64,000 bases of DNA from Streptomyces sulfonofaciens. GTDB lineage: Bacteria; Actinomycetota; Actinomycetes; Streptomycetales; Streptomycetaceae. The stretch lies in the NCBI RefSeq assembly GCF_014656295.1, contig NZ_BNCD01000004.1:186001-250000 (forward strand). The letters run 5' to 3'. Both the position numbers and the translations under genes were made by a program. The notes beneath the pieces are model-generated. The model was not told the DNA's origin. It ran no database searches and worked only from the letters and a program-made list of their open reading frames with translations. How positions within the stretch are numbered: the first letter of the stretch is position 1; each line of letters starts with the position of its first letter. Shown here piece after piece: positions 36,427 to 45,224 of the stretch.

Positions 36427-37788
36427 ATGGACCGCCGCATTTTCGGGCTGGAGAACGAGTACGGCGTCACGTGTACGTTCCGGGGACAGCGGCGCCTGTC
36501 TCCCGACGAGGTGGCGCGGTACCTCTTCCGCCGTGTTGTGTCATGGGGCCGCAGCAGCAACGTCTTCCTGCGGAACGGCGCCCGTCTCTACCTCGACGTG
36601 GGCTCGCACCCGGAGTACGCCACGCCGGAGTGCGACAGCGTCACGGAGCTGGTCACGCACGACAAGGCGGGCGAGCGCATCCTGGAAGGCCTGCTGGTGG
36701 ATGCCGAGCGTCGGCTGCACGAGGAGGGCATCGCGGGTGATGTGTACCTCTTCAAGAACAACACCGACTCCGCGGGGAACTCCTACGGCTGCCACGAGAA
36801 CTACCTGGTGGCCCGCCACGGCGAGTTCTCGCGCCTGGCGGACATCCTGATCCCGTTCCTGGTCACGCGGCAGTTGCTGTGCGGCGCGGGGAAGGTGTTG
36901 CAGACGCCGCGTGGTGCGGTGTACTGCGTCAGTCAGCGTGCCGAGCACATCTGGGAGGGTGTCAGCTCGGCCACGACGCGTTCGAGGCCGATCATCAACA
37001 CCCGCGACGAGCCGCATGCGGATGCGGAGCGTTACCGCAGGCTGCACGTGATCGTCGGCGACTCGAACATGTCGGAGACGACGATGCTGCTCAAGGTCGG
37101 GGCGACCGACCTGGTGCTGCGGATGATCGAGGCCGGGACCGTGATGCGCGACCTGACCCTGGAGAACCCGATCCGGGCGATCCGCGAGGTCAGCCACGAC
37201 ACCACCGGCCGGCGCAAGGTGCGTCTGGCGAGCGGCCGGGAGGCTTCGGCGCTGGAGGTGCAGCGGGAGTACTTCGAGAAGGCGCTGGACTTCTGCGACC
37301 GGCGCGGCATCCGCAAGGGCACGGTCGAGCGGGTGCTGGAGCTGTGGGGCCGGGCGCTGGAGGCGATCGAGCAGGAGGACCTCGACCGCATCGGCACCGA
37401 GATCGACTGGGTGATGAAGTACAAGCTCATCGAGCGGTACCGCAGCAAGAACAACATGACCATGTCGCACCCGCGGGTCGCGCAGATAGACCTCGCCTAC
37501 CACGACATCCACCGGCGTCGTGGTCTGTACTACCTGCTGGAGCGCAAGGGCCAGGCGGCGCGGATCTGCAATGACCTGAAGATCTTCGAGGGCAAGTCGG
37601 TGCCGCCGCAGACGACGCGTGCGCGGCTGCGCGGCGACTTCATCCGGCGTGCTCAGGAGCAGCGCCGGGACTTCACGGTCGACTGGGTGCACCTGAAGCT
37701 GAACGACCAGGCGCAGCGGACGGTCCTGTGCAAGGACCCGTTCCGCAGCGTGGACGACCGGGTGGAGAAGCTCATCGCGGGAATGTGA
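36427..37788 (+). CDS. pafA: Pup--protein ligase PafA
   Basis: A 453-residue glutamine-synthetase-like ligase that uses ATP to couple the C-terminal glutamate of Pup to lysines of target proteins. It begins [12 protein letters not shown], and the catalytic aspartate candidate is D57 in [15 protein letters not shown]. The [20 protein letters not shown] region is shared with Dop, from which it differs by lacking the Dop loop insertion. The C-terminal small domain (about 380-450) contacts Pup. It follows the MFS gene by 9 bases and is followed by an intrinsic-type hairpin. Confidence 0.97.
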   Translation: MDRRIFGLENEYGVTCTFRGQRRLSPDEVARYLFRRVVSWGRSSNVFLRNGARLYLDVGSHPEYATPECDSVTELVTHDKAGERILEGLLVDAERRLHEEGIAGDVYLFKNNTDSAGNSYGCHENYLVARHGEFSRLADILIPFLVTRQLLCGAGKVLQTPRGAVYCVSQRAEHIWEGVSSATTRSRPIINTRDEPHADAERYRRLHVIVGDSNMSETTMLLKVGATDLVLRMIEAGTVMRDLTLENPIRAIREVSHDTTGRRKVRLASGREASALEVQREYFEKALDFCDRRGIRKGTVERVLELWGRALEAIEQEDLDRIGTEIDWVMKYKLIERYRSKNNMTMSHPRVAQIDLAYHDIHRRRGLYYLLERKGQAARICNDLKIFEGKSVPPQTTRARLRGDFIRRAQEQRRDFTVDWVHLKLNDQAQRTVLCKDPFRSVDDRVEKLIAGM

Positions 37789-37807
37789 GAGCCGTCACAC
37801 CAGCATA

Positions 37808-37840
37808 AAGGGCTCCGTATGTGGAAGCTGCGGAGCCCTT
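37808..37840 (+). terminator. Hairpin terminator after pafA
   Basis: A perfect 10-bp stem (AAGGGCTCCG / CGGAGCCCTT) and 13-base loop, 20 bases after the pafA stop, ending in CTTGTG. Confidence 0.7.
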
Positions 37841-37922
37841 GTGCATGCCGTGCTTCAGGAGGTGAGGGCGGCGGCCGTAGAGTGAGCCGCCGGAACACCC
37901 CCACTACCCCGAGGACACCGAC

Positions 37923-38921
37923 GTGCGACGCCGACTTGCTGCCTTGCTCATCGTGCCGGCCCTGGCACTGACCGCCTGCGGAGGTGGGGACTCGGGCAAG
38001 AAGGACGCGTCTCCCACGCCCAGCAAGTCGGCGCAGGCGGTGAACCTCAAGCCGGTGGACACCGCGTCCCCGATGCCGAAGGTCGCCGGAGAGCGCGGCC
38101 GGAAGGCCGACATCACCATTCCCAAGAGCACCCCGAGCGGAAAGTTCGTCGTGCACTCGCTGAAGGACGGCGACGGCCCGGTGGTGAAGAAGGAGGACCT
38201 GGTCGTCTCCCACTACACCGGCAAGGTGTGGCAGGGCGGCAGGGACCTGGGCAGCTCATACCAGCAGGGCGGGGCGCCGCAGGTCATCCCGGCGGGCAAG
38301 AAGACCATCATCGCGGCGTTCTCGCAGGCGGTGATGGGTCAGAAGGTGGGCGGCCGGGTGCTGGTCGTGGCGCCGCCCGACGCCGCGTTCGGCAAGCAGG
38401 GCAACCAGCAGTTGGGCGTCAAGGGCACCGACACCATCGTGCTGGTGCTGGACATCGACCGGATCATCCCGCAGACGGCGCAGGGCAAGCAGGCCCCGAT
38501 CCCGTCGGACCTGCCGAAGATCAACGCCGACAAGCCGGCGCCCGCCGTGATCTCGGTGCCGAAGAAGAACCCGCCGAAGGACCTCGTCGACCGGGTGCTC
38601 ATCGAGGGCAAGGGCGACGAGGTCAAGAACGGCCAGACGGTGTACATGCAGTACAGCGGGGCGGCGTGGAAGCCGAACGAGGGCAAGGCCGAGGCCAAGC
38701 TCTTCGACTCGTCGTACAACGTGGGCACGCCGTTCTCCACCGTGATCGGCGAGAAGCAGGTCATCGAGGGCTGGGACAAGGGCCTGGTGGGCAAGAAGGT
38801 CGGCAGCCGGGTGCTGCTGGTGATCCCGCCGCAGCTTGCGTACAAGGACCAGGACAAGGGCCCGGACCTGCCCGCGAACTCGACGCTGGTGTTCGTGGTG
38901 GACATCCTTGCGGCGATGTGA
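37923..38921 (+). CDS. Double-domain FKBP-type prolyl isomerase lipoprotein
   Basis: A 332-residue peptidyl-prolyl cis-trans isomerase with a signal peptide and lipobox (ALTAC), so exported and lipid-anchored. Two FKBP domains are visible: the first (about 65-180) is divergent, with a VSHYTGKVW strand, and the second (about 210-330) has the more typical VIEGWDKGLVGKKVGSRVLLVIPP and ends in FVVDILAAM. It probably folds or stabilises secreted proteins. The GTG start at 37923 fits the signal peptide. A cytosolic FKBP gene follows 57 bases on; both lie between pafA and pafB. Confidence 0.92.
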   Translation: MRRRLAALLIVPALALTACGGGDSGKKDASPTPSKSAQAVNLKPVDTASPMPKVAGERGRKADITIPKSTPSGKFVVHSLKDGDGPVVKKEDLVVSHYTGKVWQGGRDLGSSYQQGGAPQVIPAGKKTIIAAFSQAVMGQKVGGRVLVVAPPDAAFGKQGNQQLGVKGTDTIVLVLDIDRIIPQTAQGKQAPIPSDLPKINADKPAPAVISVPKKNPPKDLVDRVLIEGKGDEVKNGQTVYMQYSGAAWKPNEGKAEAKLFDSSYNVGTPFSTVIGEKQVIEGWDKGLVGKKVGSRVLLVIPPQLAYKDQDKGPDLPANSTLVFVVDILAAM

Positions 38922-38978
38922 GGCCGCGGATGCGAGACTGTCCCGGTTGCCCAACCGTACTGAGCAGGAGCACGTGAC

Positions 38979-39353
38979 GTGAGCATCGACAAGCCCGAGA
39001 TCGACTTCCCGGGCGGAGAGCCCCCGGCGGATCTGGAGATCAAGGACATCTGGGAGGGGGACGGCCCGGTCGCCAAGGCCGGCGACACCGTCTCGGTCCA
39101 CTACGTGGGCGTGGCCTTCTCCACCGGTGAGGAGTTCGACGCGAGCTGGAACCGCGGCACGCCGCTCCAGTTCCAGTTGGGCGTCGGCCAGGTGATCACC
39201 GGCTGGGACCGGGGCGTGCAGGGCATGAAGGTCGGCGGTCGCCGCCAGCTCACCATCCCGGCCCACCTGGCCTACGGGGACCGCGGTGCGGGCGGCGGCC
39301 GGATCGCCCCCGGCGAGACGCTGATCTTCGTCTGCGACCTGGTGGCGGTCTGA
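38979..39353 (+). CDS. FKBP-type peptidyl-prolyl isomerase (cytosolic)
   Basis: A 124-residue single-domain FKBP with no signal peptide. Family residues are present: VHYVGVAFSTGEEFDASW, VITGWDRGVQGMKVGGRRQL, and AYGDRGAGGGRIAPGETLIF near the end. It accelerates proline isomerisation during folding. The GTG at 38979 follows GGAGCACG. It lies between the lipoprotein FKBP and pafB, and two consecutive hairpins follow, the second with a T-rich tail, so it ends the unit. Confidence 0.95.
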   Translation: MSIDKPEIDFPGGEPPADLEIKDIWEGDGPVAKAGDTVSVHYVGVAFSTGEEFDASWNRGTPLQFQLGVGQVITGWDRGVQGMKVGGRRQLTIPAHLAYGDRGAGGGRIAPGETLIFVCDLVAV

Positions 39354-39380
39354 GAGGTCCGTCCTGATGTGATCTGATAC

Positions 39381-39413
39381 GGCCGGCCGGATGCGGACCG
39401 TGTCCGGCCGGCC
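39381..39413 (+). terminator. First hairpin after the FKBP gene
   Basis: A perfect 11-bp inverted repeat (GGCCGGCCGGA / TCCGGCCGGCC) with an 11-base loop, immediately before a second terminator. Confidence 0.55.
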
Positions 39414-39416
39414 ACG

Positions 39417-39450
39417 GGACCCATGTCCTCGGACATGGGTCCTCGCTTTT
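39417..39450 (+). terminator. Intrinsic terminator before pafB
   Basis: GGACCCATGTCC / GGACATGGGTCC form a 12-bp repeat with a very tight loop, followed by TCGCTTTT. The T-rich tail makes this a good intrinsic terminator. Confidence 0.8.
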
Positions 39451-39517
39451 GCCCTGCCGCCCGGGAGCGGTACGGTCAGCGGGCGGAAGGCCTAGTGAGA
39501 GGACGTTGGGGGCGGCG

Positions 39518-40495
39518 ATGGCCATTGCCAAGGCCGAGCGGCTGATGAACCTGGCGCTGTGCCTGCTCGGTACGCGCCGCCCGCTCAGCAAGCGCGAGCT
39601 TCGCGACTCGATCGAGGCGTACGTGGAGGCCGCTGCCGCGGCCGGCGGCGCGTCCGCTTCCGACGACTCGTTCAACCGGATGTTCGAACGCGACAAGGAC
39701 GACCTGCGCGAGCTCGGCCTCGTCATCGACACCGTGGAGAACATCGACGGCGAGGTCGGTTACCAGGCCCGCCGCGACAGCAACCGCCTGCCGCCCGTCG
39801 CCCTGGACGCCGAGGAGGCCGCCGCCCTCGGCCTGGCCGCCAAGGTGTGGCAGCAGGCCAGGCTCGCCGGAGCGGCCAGCGGCGCCCTGCAGAAGCTGCG
39901 CGCCGCCGGGCTGCCCGAGGACGTCGACCCCTACGAGACGCACGGCGCGCTCGAACCGCGCATCCCCGCCCATGAAGCCGCCTTCGAGCCGCTGATGCTG
40001 GCCTGCCGGGACCGCCGCGCGGTCACCTTCGACTACCGCAAGGCCACCGCCGCCCGTCCCGAGCTGCGCACCGTGGAGCCCTGGGCGCTGGAGTGCTGGC
40101 GCGGCCACTGGTACCTCGCCGGCTGGGACCGCGACCGCCGCGCCGAGCGGGTGTTCCGGTTGTCCAGGATCACCGGCCGGGTCAGGAGCCGCGGCGGCCG
40201 GTTCACCGCCGAGGTGCCCGACGTGGTCACCGTCCGTGAGACCGTGGCGAGCTGGGCCGGCGAGTCCGCCGACCGGCGCGCCCGTATCAGGCTCCGCTCC
40301 GGCGCCGGCTACCCGCTGCGTGCCAAGGCCGGCTCCGTACGGGAACTCGGCGACGGGTGGGACGAGTTGGAGATTCCGTACGGGCACGGGCTCGACGCCT
40401 GGCTGGTCGAGTTCGGCCCCGACGTGGTGGTGCTCGAGCCGGCCGAGCTGCGTGCCGACGTCGTGGACCGGCTACGCGCCGTGGCCGAGGGCTGA
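39518..40495 (+). CDS. pafB: WYL-domain transcriptional regulator PafB
   Basis: A 325-residue DNA-binding regulator with an N-terminal winged helix (about 1-75, AERLMNLALCLLGTRRPLS and a RMFERDKDDLRELG motif), a central WYL domain (about 145-230, with RGHWYLAGWDRDRRAERVFRLSRI in pieces) and a C-terminal WCX domain. With PafC it forms the PafBC activator that drives the LexA/RecA-independent DNA-damage response in mycobacteria, gating on single-stranded DNA. The ATG at 39518 lies within a GGGGGCGGCG site. It is 17 bases upstream of pafC and near pafA, as in other actinobacteria. Confidence 0.93.
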   Translation: MAIAKAERLMNLALCLLGTRRPLSKRELRDSIEAYVEAAAAAGGASASDDSFNRMFERDKDDLRELGLVIDTVENIDGEVGYQARRDSNRLPPVALDAEEAAALGLAAKVWQQARLAGAASGALQKLRAAGLPEDVDPYETHGALEPRIPAHEAAFEPLMLACRDRRAVTFDYRKATAARPELRTVEPWALECWRGHWYLAGWDRDRRAERVFRLSRITGRVRSRGGRFTAEVPDVVTVRETVASWAGESADRRARIRLRSGAGYPLRAKAGSVRELGDGWDELEIPYGHGLDAWLVEFGPDVVVLEPAELRADVVDRLRAVAEG

Positions 40496-40512
40496 GGGGG
40501 AGAGCAAGGACC

Positions 40513-41946
40513 ATGGAAGCCACACCCCCGCGTCCCGGCAGGCCCCAGCGGCCGGCCCGGCCGCCGAACGCCATCGACCAGACCCGCCGGATGCTCTCCC
40601 TGGTGACCTATCTGCGCGAACGCCCCGGCGCCCGCGTCAGCGACGTCGCACGGGCCTTCGGCATCACCGAGGACGAGCTCATCTCCGACCTCGACGTGCT
40701 CCCGATGTGCGGCACCAGCTTCCGCGGCGGTGACCTCCTCGACATCGACACCGACGGCGACCACATCTGGTGGCGCAATCCCGGCGCACTGGCCGCGGAA
40801 GCCGCCGAGCCGCTCAGGATCGCCGCCGACGAGGCCACAGCCCTGCTGGTCGCGGCCCGCGCCGTGGCGACCCTGCCGGGGCTGCGGGAGAGCGACCGCA
40901 GGGCCCTGCTGCGCGCCACCGCCAAGCTGGAGACGGCCGCGGGCGAGGCCGCCGGCGCCAGCTCCCGGCTCTCGGTCACCTTCGAGTCCGAGGGCGGCGT
41001 CTTCGCCGACGTCGACCGCGCCATCTCCGAGCGGCGCAGGCTCTGGATCCGCTACTACTCCCCGGCCCGCGACGAGGTCACCGAGCGCGAGATCGACCCG
41101 ATAAGGCTGGTGAGCGTCGGGCACACCTACGTCGAGGCCTGGTGCCGCCGCTCCGAGGCCCGCCGCACCTTCCGCCTCGACCGGGTCGCGGAGATCAAGG
41201 TCCTCGACGAGCCGTCCGCCCCGCCCGAGATCGAGCTGCGCGACCTGTCCGAGGGCCTGGTGCAGCCGGCCGCCGAGGACCCCGAAGTGGTGGTCGAGGT
41301 CGGCCCCGGCGGCCGCTGGGTCGCCGAGTACTACCCGCACGACAGCGCGGAGGAACTGCCCGACGGCGGTCTGCGGATCACGCTGCGCACCCCCGACCCC
41401 GCCTCGCTGCGCAGGCTCGCCCTTCGGCTCGGCCGCGACGGCCGCATCGTCGCGCCGCGCGAACTCGTCACGAGCGCCCGGCAGGCCGCGGCAGCGGCAC
41501 TCGCGGCCTACGACGCCCCGGCGCCGCACGACCGGTCCACGCCGTACGGAACCCCGCCGCCCTGCGAGGACCCCGCGCCGCACCGGGGCCCGGCCCCGGA
41601 CGCAGGCCCCGTGCTGAACGGCCCCGTGCCACAGGCCGCTCTCCCCCCGAACGGCCCCGAGCCGGCCGCCGCCTCCGCGCTGAACGGCCCCGTTCCGAAC
41701 GGTCCCGTGCCGGGCGGCGCCCCGGCAGCGCCGTCCGGCGGACCGGTGGCTCCCGTGCGCCGTGGGACACCCCCGCAGTCCGGTGCCCCCGAGCCGTCCC
41801 GCCCCCGCGAACAGCCCCTGGATCCGGGCGGGTCGGCACCGCCGAAGCCCGCGCGGGCCGCTGCGCCCGCCCCCTCCCGGCCCGCCGCCGGACACACCCA
41901 GGCCCCCCACACCTCCCCCCACCACAGGCAGGAGCAGAAGCTTTGA
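40513..41946 (+). CDS. pafC: WYL-domain regulator PafC with long C-terminal tail
   Basis: A 477-residue partner of PafB. Residues 20-330 match PafC: winged helix (TRRMLSLVTYLRERPGARVS), WYL segment (YSPARDEVTEREIDPIRLV) and a WCX-type domain ending at LVTSARQAAAAALAAY. From about residue 335 the remaining 140 are Pro/Ala/Gly-rich with repeated NGPVP units; usual PafC proteins stop near residue 320-340. The tail appears disordered, and the reading frame stays open into a TTGA overlap with the next gene. The ATG at 40513 follows AGCAAGGACC. Confidence 0.9.
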   Translation: MEATPPRPGRPQRPARPPNAIDQTRRMLSLVTYLRERPGARVSDVARAFGITEDELISDLDVLPMCGTSFRGGDLLDIDTDGDHIWWRNPGALAAEAAEPLRIAADEATALLVAARAVATLPGLRESDRRALLRATAKLETAAGEAAGASSRLSVTFESEGGVFADVDRAISERRRLWIRYYSPARDEVTEREIDPIRLVSVGHTYVEAWCRRSEARRTFRLDRVAEIKVLDEPSAPPEIELRDLSEGLVQPAAEDPEVVVEVGPGGRWVAEYYPHDSAEELPDGGLRITLRTPDPASLRRLALRLGRDGRIVAPRELVTSARQAAAAALAAYDAPAPHDRSTPYGTPPPCEDPAPHRGPAPDAGPVLNGPVPQAALPPNGPEPAAASALNGPVPNGPVPGGAPAAPSGGPVAPVRRGTPPQSGAPEPSRPREQPLDPGGSAPPKPARAAAPAPSRPAAGHTQAPHTSPHHRQEQKL

Positions 41947-42260
41947 GCACGTCGGTCATGTCAGGGACGGAAGACGCCCGGACCCACGACGCTTCCCAGC
42001 CGCCGCAGGGCGGCCCCGGGTTCGACCGTGTGGGCCCGGTGCTGTACAAGGCCGCCTGCCCCGACTGCCGGGCCAGACTGGAGCTGCACGCCCACGCGCT
42101 GCGGCTGGCCATCGGAGCCACCCGCAAGACCACCTTCTACTCCTTCACCTGCCCGGAGTGCGGTGCCGCGGTGCGCAAGCCCGCCGGCGAGCGCATCGTC
42201 GAGCTGCTCACCAAAGGCGGGGTGCGCACCCTGCGGCTGCACACCCCGCGCAGGTCGTAG
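41943..42260 (+). CDS. Zinc-ribbon protein
   Basis: A 105-residue protein with a zinc-ribbon-like pair of cysteine motifs, ACPDCRARL and FTCPECGAAV. I chose the TTG at 41943, overlapping the pafC stop, because an AGGAG site lies 8 bases ahead; ATG 41958 is the alternative. The rest is basic with no further domain. Function unknown; coupling with pafC suggests co-expression. A second small gene follows 3 bases later. Confidence 0.8.
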   Translation: MSTSVMSGTEDARTHDASQPPQGGPGFDRVGPVLYKAACPDCRARLELHAHALRLAIGATRKTTFYSFTCPECGAAVRKPAGERIVELLTKGGVRTLRLHTPRRS

Positions 42261-42263
42261 GCG

Positions 42264-42467
42264 GTGCCGATGTCCTGGGCGATGCTCGCGGTGGCCGCCG
42301 GCTTCCTCGGCCTGGCCGTGCTCGGTGTCCTGGCCGTACGGGTCTACGTGGCGGCCGAGCGGCTCGGCCGGCAGGTGGCGGAGTCCGCACGGCGGATCAA
42401 CCACGCCGCGAAGGACCTGGAGGAGGCCACGGCGGCGGCCGCCAGGACGGGCGCGCAGCTTCGCTGA
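42264..42467 (+). CDS. Small membrane protein
   Basis: A 67-residue protein with a single N-terminal hydrophobic helix (WAMLAVAAGFLGLAVLGVLAVRVYV) followed by an amphipathic charged tail (QVAESARRINHAAKDLEEATAAA), a small single-spanning protein of unknown function. GTG 42264 starts 3 bases after the zinc-ribbon stop. It lies 254 bases ahead of tatA, but the tail does not show TatA motifs. Confidence 0.72.
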   Translation: MPMSWAMLAVAAGFLGLAVLGVLAVRVYVAAERLGRQVAESARRINHAAKDLEEATAAAARTGAQLR

Positions 42468-42721
42468 GCCCGCCGTGCCCGGCCCGGCCCGCTGCCGCTG
42501 CCGAGCCACTGGGCCGCATGGCCTGTCGAAGGGCCAGGCCGTGCGGGTACGCTGCTGACCGTGGCCCGAGGACGAGGCGCGGGCCGCGCCGGGAGTACGC
42601 TCGGGGATTGCTCCGTGTTTACCCCTGAGGGTTACGATCCCTGAGAGCACGGTGGCCGGATCCGTTCGGCCGATCGAGCCGTAATCCCGTCCCACGCCGC
42701 CTCGGTGAGAAGGTAGAGACC

Positions 42722-43000
42722 ATGTTCGGAAGGCTCGGCGCCCCCGAGATCATTCTCATCCTCGTCGTCATCGTCCTGCTGTTCGGTGCGAAGAAGCTTC
42801 CGGACATGGCCCGTTCCCTCGGCAAGTCCGCACGCATCCTCAAGAGCGAGGCGAAGGCGATGAAGTCGGACGGCGCGACGCCGACCGCCCCCGCCGACCC
42901 GCCGGCCGCCGACTCCTCCAAGCGCACCATCCAGGCGGCCCCCGGCGACGTGACCAGCTCGCGTCCGGTCTCCGAGCCCACGGACACCACGCAGCGCTGA
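42722..43000 (+). CDS. tatA: Sec-independent translocase subunit TatA
   Basis: A 92-residue TatA, the pore-forming or membrane-thinning subunit of the twin-arginine export system. It starts [28 protein letters not shown], split here as the N-terminal short helix and the FGAKKLP hinge, followed by an amphipathic helix ([19 protein letters not shown]) and a disordered tail. ATG 42722 follows AGGTAGAG. tatC follows after 50 bases; no tatB is seen in the window. Confidence 0.95.
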   Translation: MFGRLGAPEIILILVVIVLLFGAKKLPDMARSLGKSARILKSEAKAMKSDGATPTAPADPPAADSSKRTIQAAPGDVTSSRPVSEPTDTTQR

Positions 43001-43050
43001 CGACGCCGAAGCGGTCAGCGATGCACCGCCGCATGAGATGAGGACGTGGG

Positions 43051-44001
43051 TTGCTCAGGTCTGCCCGCAAGAAGGAGAAGGATCCCGACGGCCGGATGCC
43101 GCTCGCGGATCATCTGCGTGAGCTGCGTAACAGGCTCGCCAAGGCCGTCCTGGCGATCATTGTGGTCACGATCGTCGCCGCCTTCTTCTACAAGGACATC
43201 GTCGAGTTCTTCACGAACCCGATCCTGGACGCCGTGGGGTGCCACTCCAGCTTCGACGACCTCTCGCAGAGGAACAGCGGCACCTGCGCGCGCATCGTCC
43301 TGAACGGCCTGCTGACGCCGTTCACGCTGGCGCTGAAGGTCTCGCTGATGGTCGGGGTCATCGCGGCCTCGCCCATCTGGCTCTACCAGCTCTGGGCGTT
43401 CGTCGCACCCGGCCTGCACCGGCACGAGAAGAAGTACGCCCGCGCCTTCGTCGGCACGGGTGTCCCGCTCTTCCTGGGCGGGGCGTTCTTCGCCTACAAG
43501 ACCCTGCCGACGATGGCGACGGTGCTGCTCACCTTCTCGCCCGGCGACCTGGACAACCTCCTGCCGTTGGACGAGCTGATCGATCTGATCACCCGCATGG
43601 TGGTGATCTTCGGTCTCTCCTTCGAACTGCCCCTGCTGCTGGTGATGCTCAATCTCACCGGTGTGCTCTCCGGACGGCGGATGCTCGGCTGGTGGCGGGC
43701 GATGATCATGGGCATCACGGTCTTCGCGGCCGTCGCCACGCCCAGCACCGACCCGCTCACGATGCTGGCCCTGGCCGGTCCGATCTGGGTGCTGTACTTC
43801 GCGGCCACCGCGTTCTCCCTCTTCAACGACCGCCGCAAGAGCCGCATCGAGGAGGCCGGGCCCGACGACGACGAGGCGTCCGACCTGGACCTCACCCCGG
43901 GTGACATCGGAGGTGTGGAGTCCGTGGCCGCCACGCGCGCGCTGCCCGAGCAGGCCACCAGCGAGGAGAACCGGGTCAACGGTTACGACGACGTGACCTG
44001 A
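43051..44001 (+). CDS. tatC: Sec-independent translocase subunit TatC
   Basis: A 316-residue polytopic membrane protein with six predicted helices that binds twin-arginine signal peptides. Near the N-terminus is MPLADHLRELRNRL, the conserved TatC cytosolic entry, then the large periplasmic loop and SPIWLYQLWAFVAPGL. FELPLLLVMLNLTGVL marks the fourth helix region. The TTG at 43051 follows GAGGACGTGGG. The last 60 residues are an acidic cytosolic tail. It is co-directional with tatA and likely in one transcript. Confidence 0.94.
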   Translation: MLRSARKKEKDPDGRMPLADHLRELRNRLAKAVLAIIVVTIVAAFFYKDIVEFFTNPILDAVGCHSSFDDLSQRNSGTCARIVLNGLLTPFTLALKVSLMVGVIAASPIWLYQLWAFVAPGLHRHEKKYARAFVGTGVPLFLGGAFFAYKTLPTMATVLLTFSPGDLDNLLPLDELIDLITRMVVIFGLSFELPLLLVMLNLTGVLSGRRMLGWWRAMIMGITVFAAVATPSTDPLTMLALAGPIWVLYFAATAFSLFNDRRKSRIEEAGPDDDEASDLDLTPGDIGGVESVAATRALPEQATSEENRVNGYDDVT

Positions 44002-44067
44002 CCGGCCCGCGGCGCGTCCGGTCACCTTGTAGGGTCCTCCCTCAGACTCCGCCCTGGGGGACCCGCA

Positions 44068-44958
44068 GTGACCAGCGAGATCAGCCTGTTCGTCAACCCG
44101 GCCGCAGGCCGCGGCCGAGGCGCTCACGCGGCGCAGTCGGCCGCCTCCGCGCTGCGCACGGCCGGCTTCACGGTCTCCACCGTCCTCGGCCTGGACGCCG
44201 AGGACGCGCTCCGCAGGGCCCGTGGCGCCGTCAGGGGCGGCACGGGCGCCCTGGTGGCCGTCGGCGGCGACGGCATGGTCAATCTCGCCCTGCAGGCCGT
44301 CGCCGGTACCAGCACGCCACTCGGCCTGATCCCCGCCGGCACCGGCAACGACTTCGCCCGTGCCCTGGCCCTGCCCGTACGGGACCCGGCGGCGGCCGGC
44401 CGGCTGGTCGCCGCGGCGCTCAGGGGCGCGCGCCTGCGCGAGGTCGACCTCGGCCGGGCCGCCGGCCGCTTCTTCGGCACCGTCCTCGCCTCCGGCTTCG
44501 ACTCCCGGGTCAACGACCGGGGCAACCGGATGAGGTGGCCCACCGGCCGCCTCAAGTACGACCTGGCCGTGATCGCGGAACTCGCCGCGTTCCGGCCCGT
44601 GCCGTACCGCATCACCCTCGACGACGGCAGCCCGCTGCACACCGAGGCCACGCTGGTCGCCGTCGGCAACGGCCCCTCGTACGGGGGAGGCATGAGGATC
44701 TGTGCCGGGGCCGACCTCGGCGACGGGCTCTTCGACGTCACCGTCGTCGGCGACTGCAGCCGTGCCACCCTGCTCAAGGTCTTCCCGCGGGTCTACGCCG
44801 GAACGCACCTGGACCACCCCAAGGTCACCGTGCACCGCGCCGCGAAGGTCGAACTGGCCGCCCCGGGCACCACCGGGTACGCCGACGGCGAGCCGCTCGG
44901 CCCGCTGCCGCTGATCGCGCAGTGCGTACCCCGGGCGGTGCGGGTGCTGGTCCGCTGA
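44068..44958 (+). CDS. Diacylglycerol kinase-like lipid kinase
   Basis: A 296-residue DAGK-family lipid kinase that would phosphorylate diacylglycerol or a related lipid at the membrane. It has the nucleotide motif VGGDGMVNLAL and PAGTGNDFARAL, both typical of the catalytic domain, plus the C-terminal beta-rich domain with the GNGPSYGGGMRI region. GTG 44068 follows GGGGGACC. A TAGGGT -10 candidate lies shortly upstream in the tatC gap. The Ski2-like helicase gene starts 266 bases downstream. Confidence 0.9.
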   Translation: MTSEISLFVNPAAGRGRGAHAAQSAASALRTAGFTVSTVLGLDAEDALRRARGAVRGGTGALVAVGGDGMVNLALQAVAGTSTPLGLIPAGTGNDFARALALPVRDPAAAGRLVAAALRGARLREVDLGRAAGRFFGTVLASGFDSRVNDRGNRMRWPTGRLKYDLAVIAELAAFRPVPYRITLDDGSPLHTEATLVAVGNGPSYGGGMRICAGADLGDGLFDVTVVGDCSRATLLKVFPRVYAGTHLDHPKVTVHRAAKVELAAPGTTGYADGEPLGPLPLIAQCVPRAVRVLVR

Positions 44959-45224
44959 GTCCACGCGCGGGCCCGCGGGCGCACGTGCCGGCCCGCCGGG
45001 CGCACCGCTCCGGTGCCCGCCGCGGCCCGCCGCCGGTGGCGCGGCGGCGCCCGCCCGGTCGTGCCCCGGTGCCCGTCCGGTGCCGCTCCGGCGCCCGCTC
45101 GGCCGCCGGCCGCCGCGCGGCCGCCGCGGCCGACCGCGCAGGACGCCCGGCTGACCAGGTGCGATGCCCCGATCCCGATAAAGATCGTGCACTGTCACAG
45201 GCGGCGGGTAGGCTCGAAAGTACG

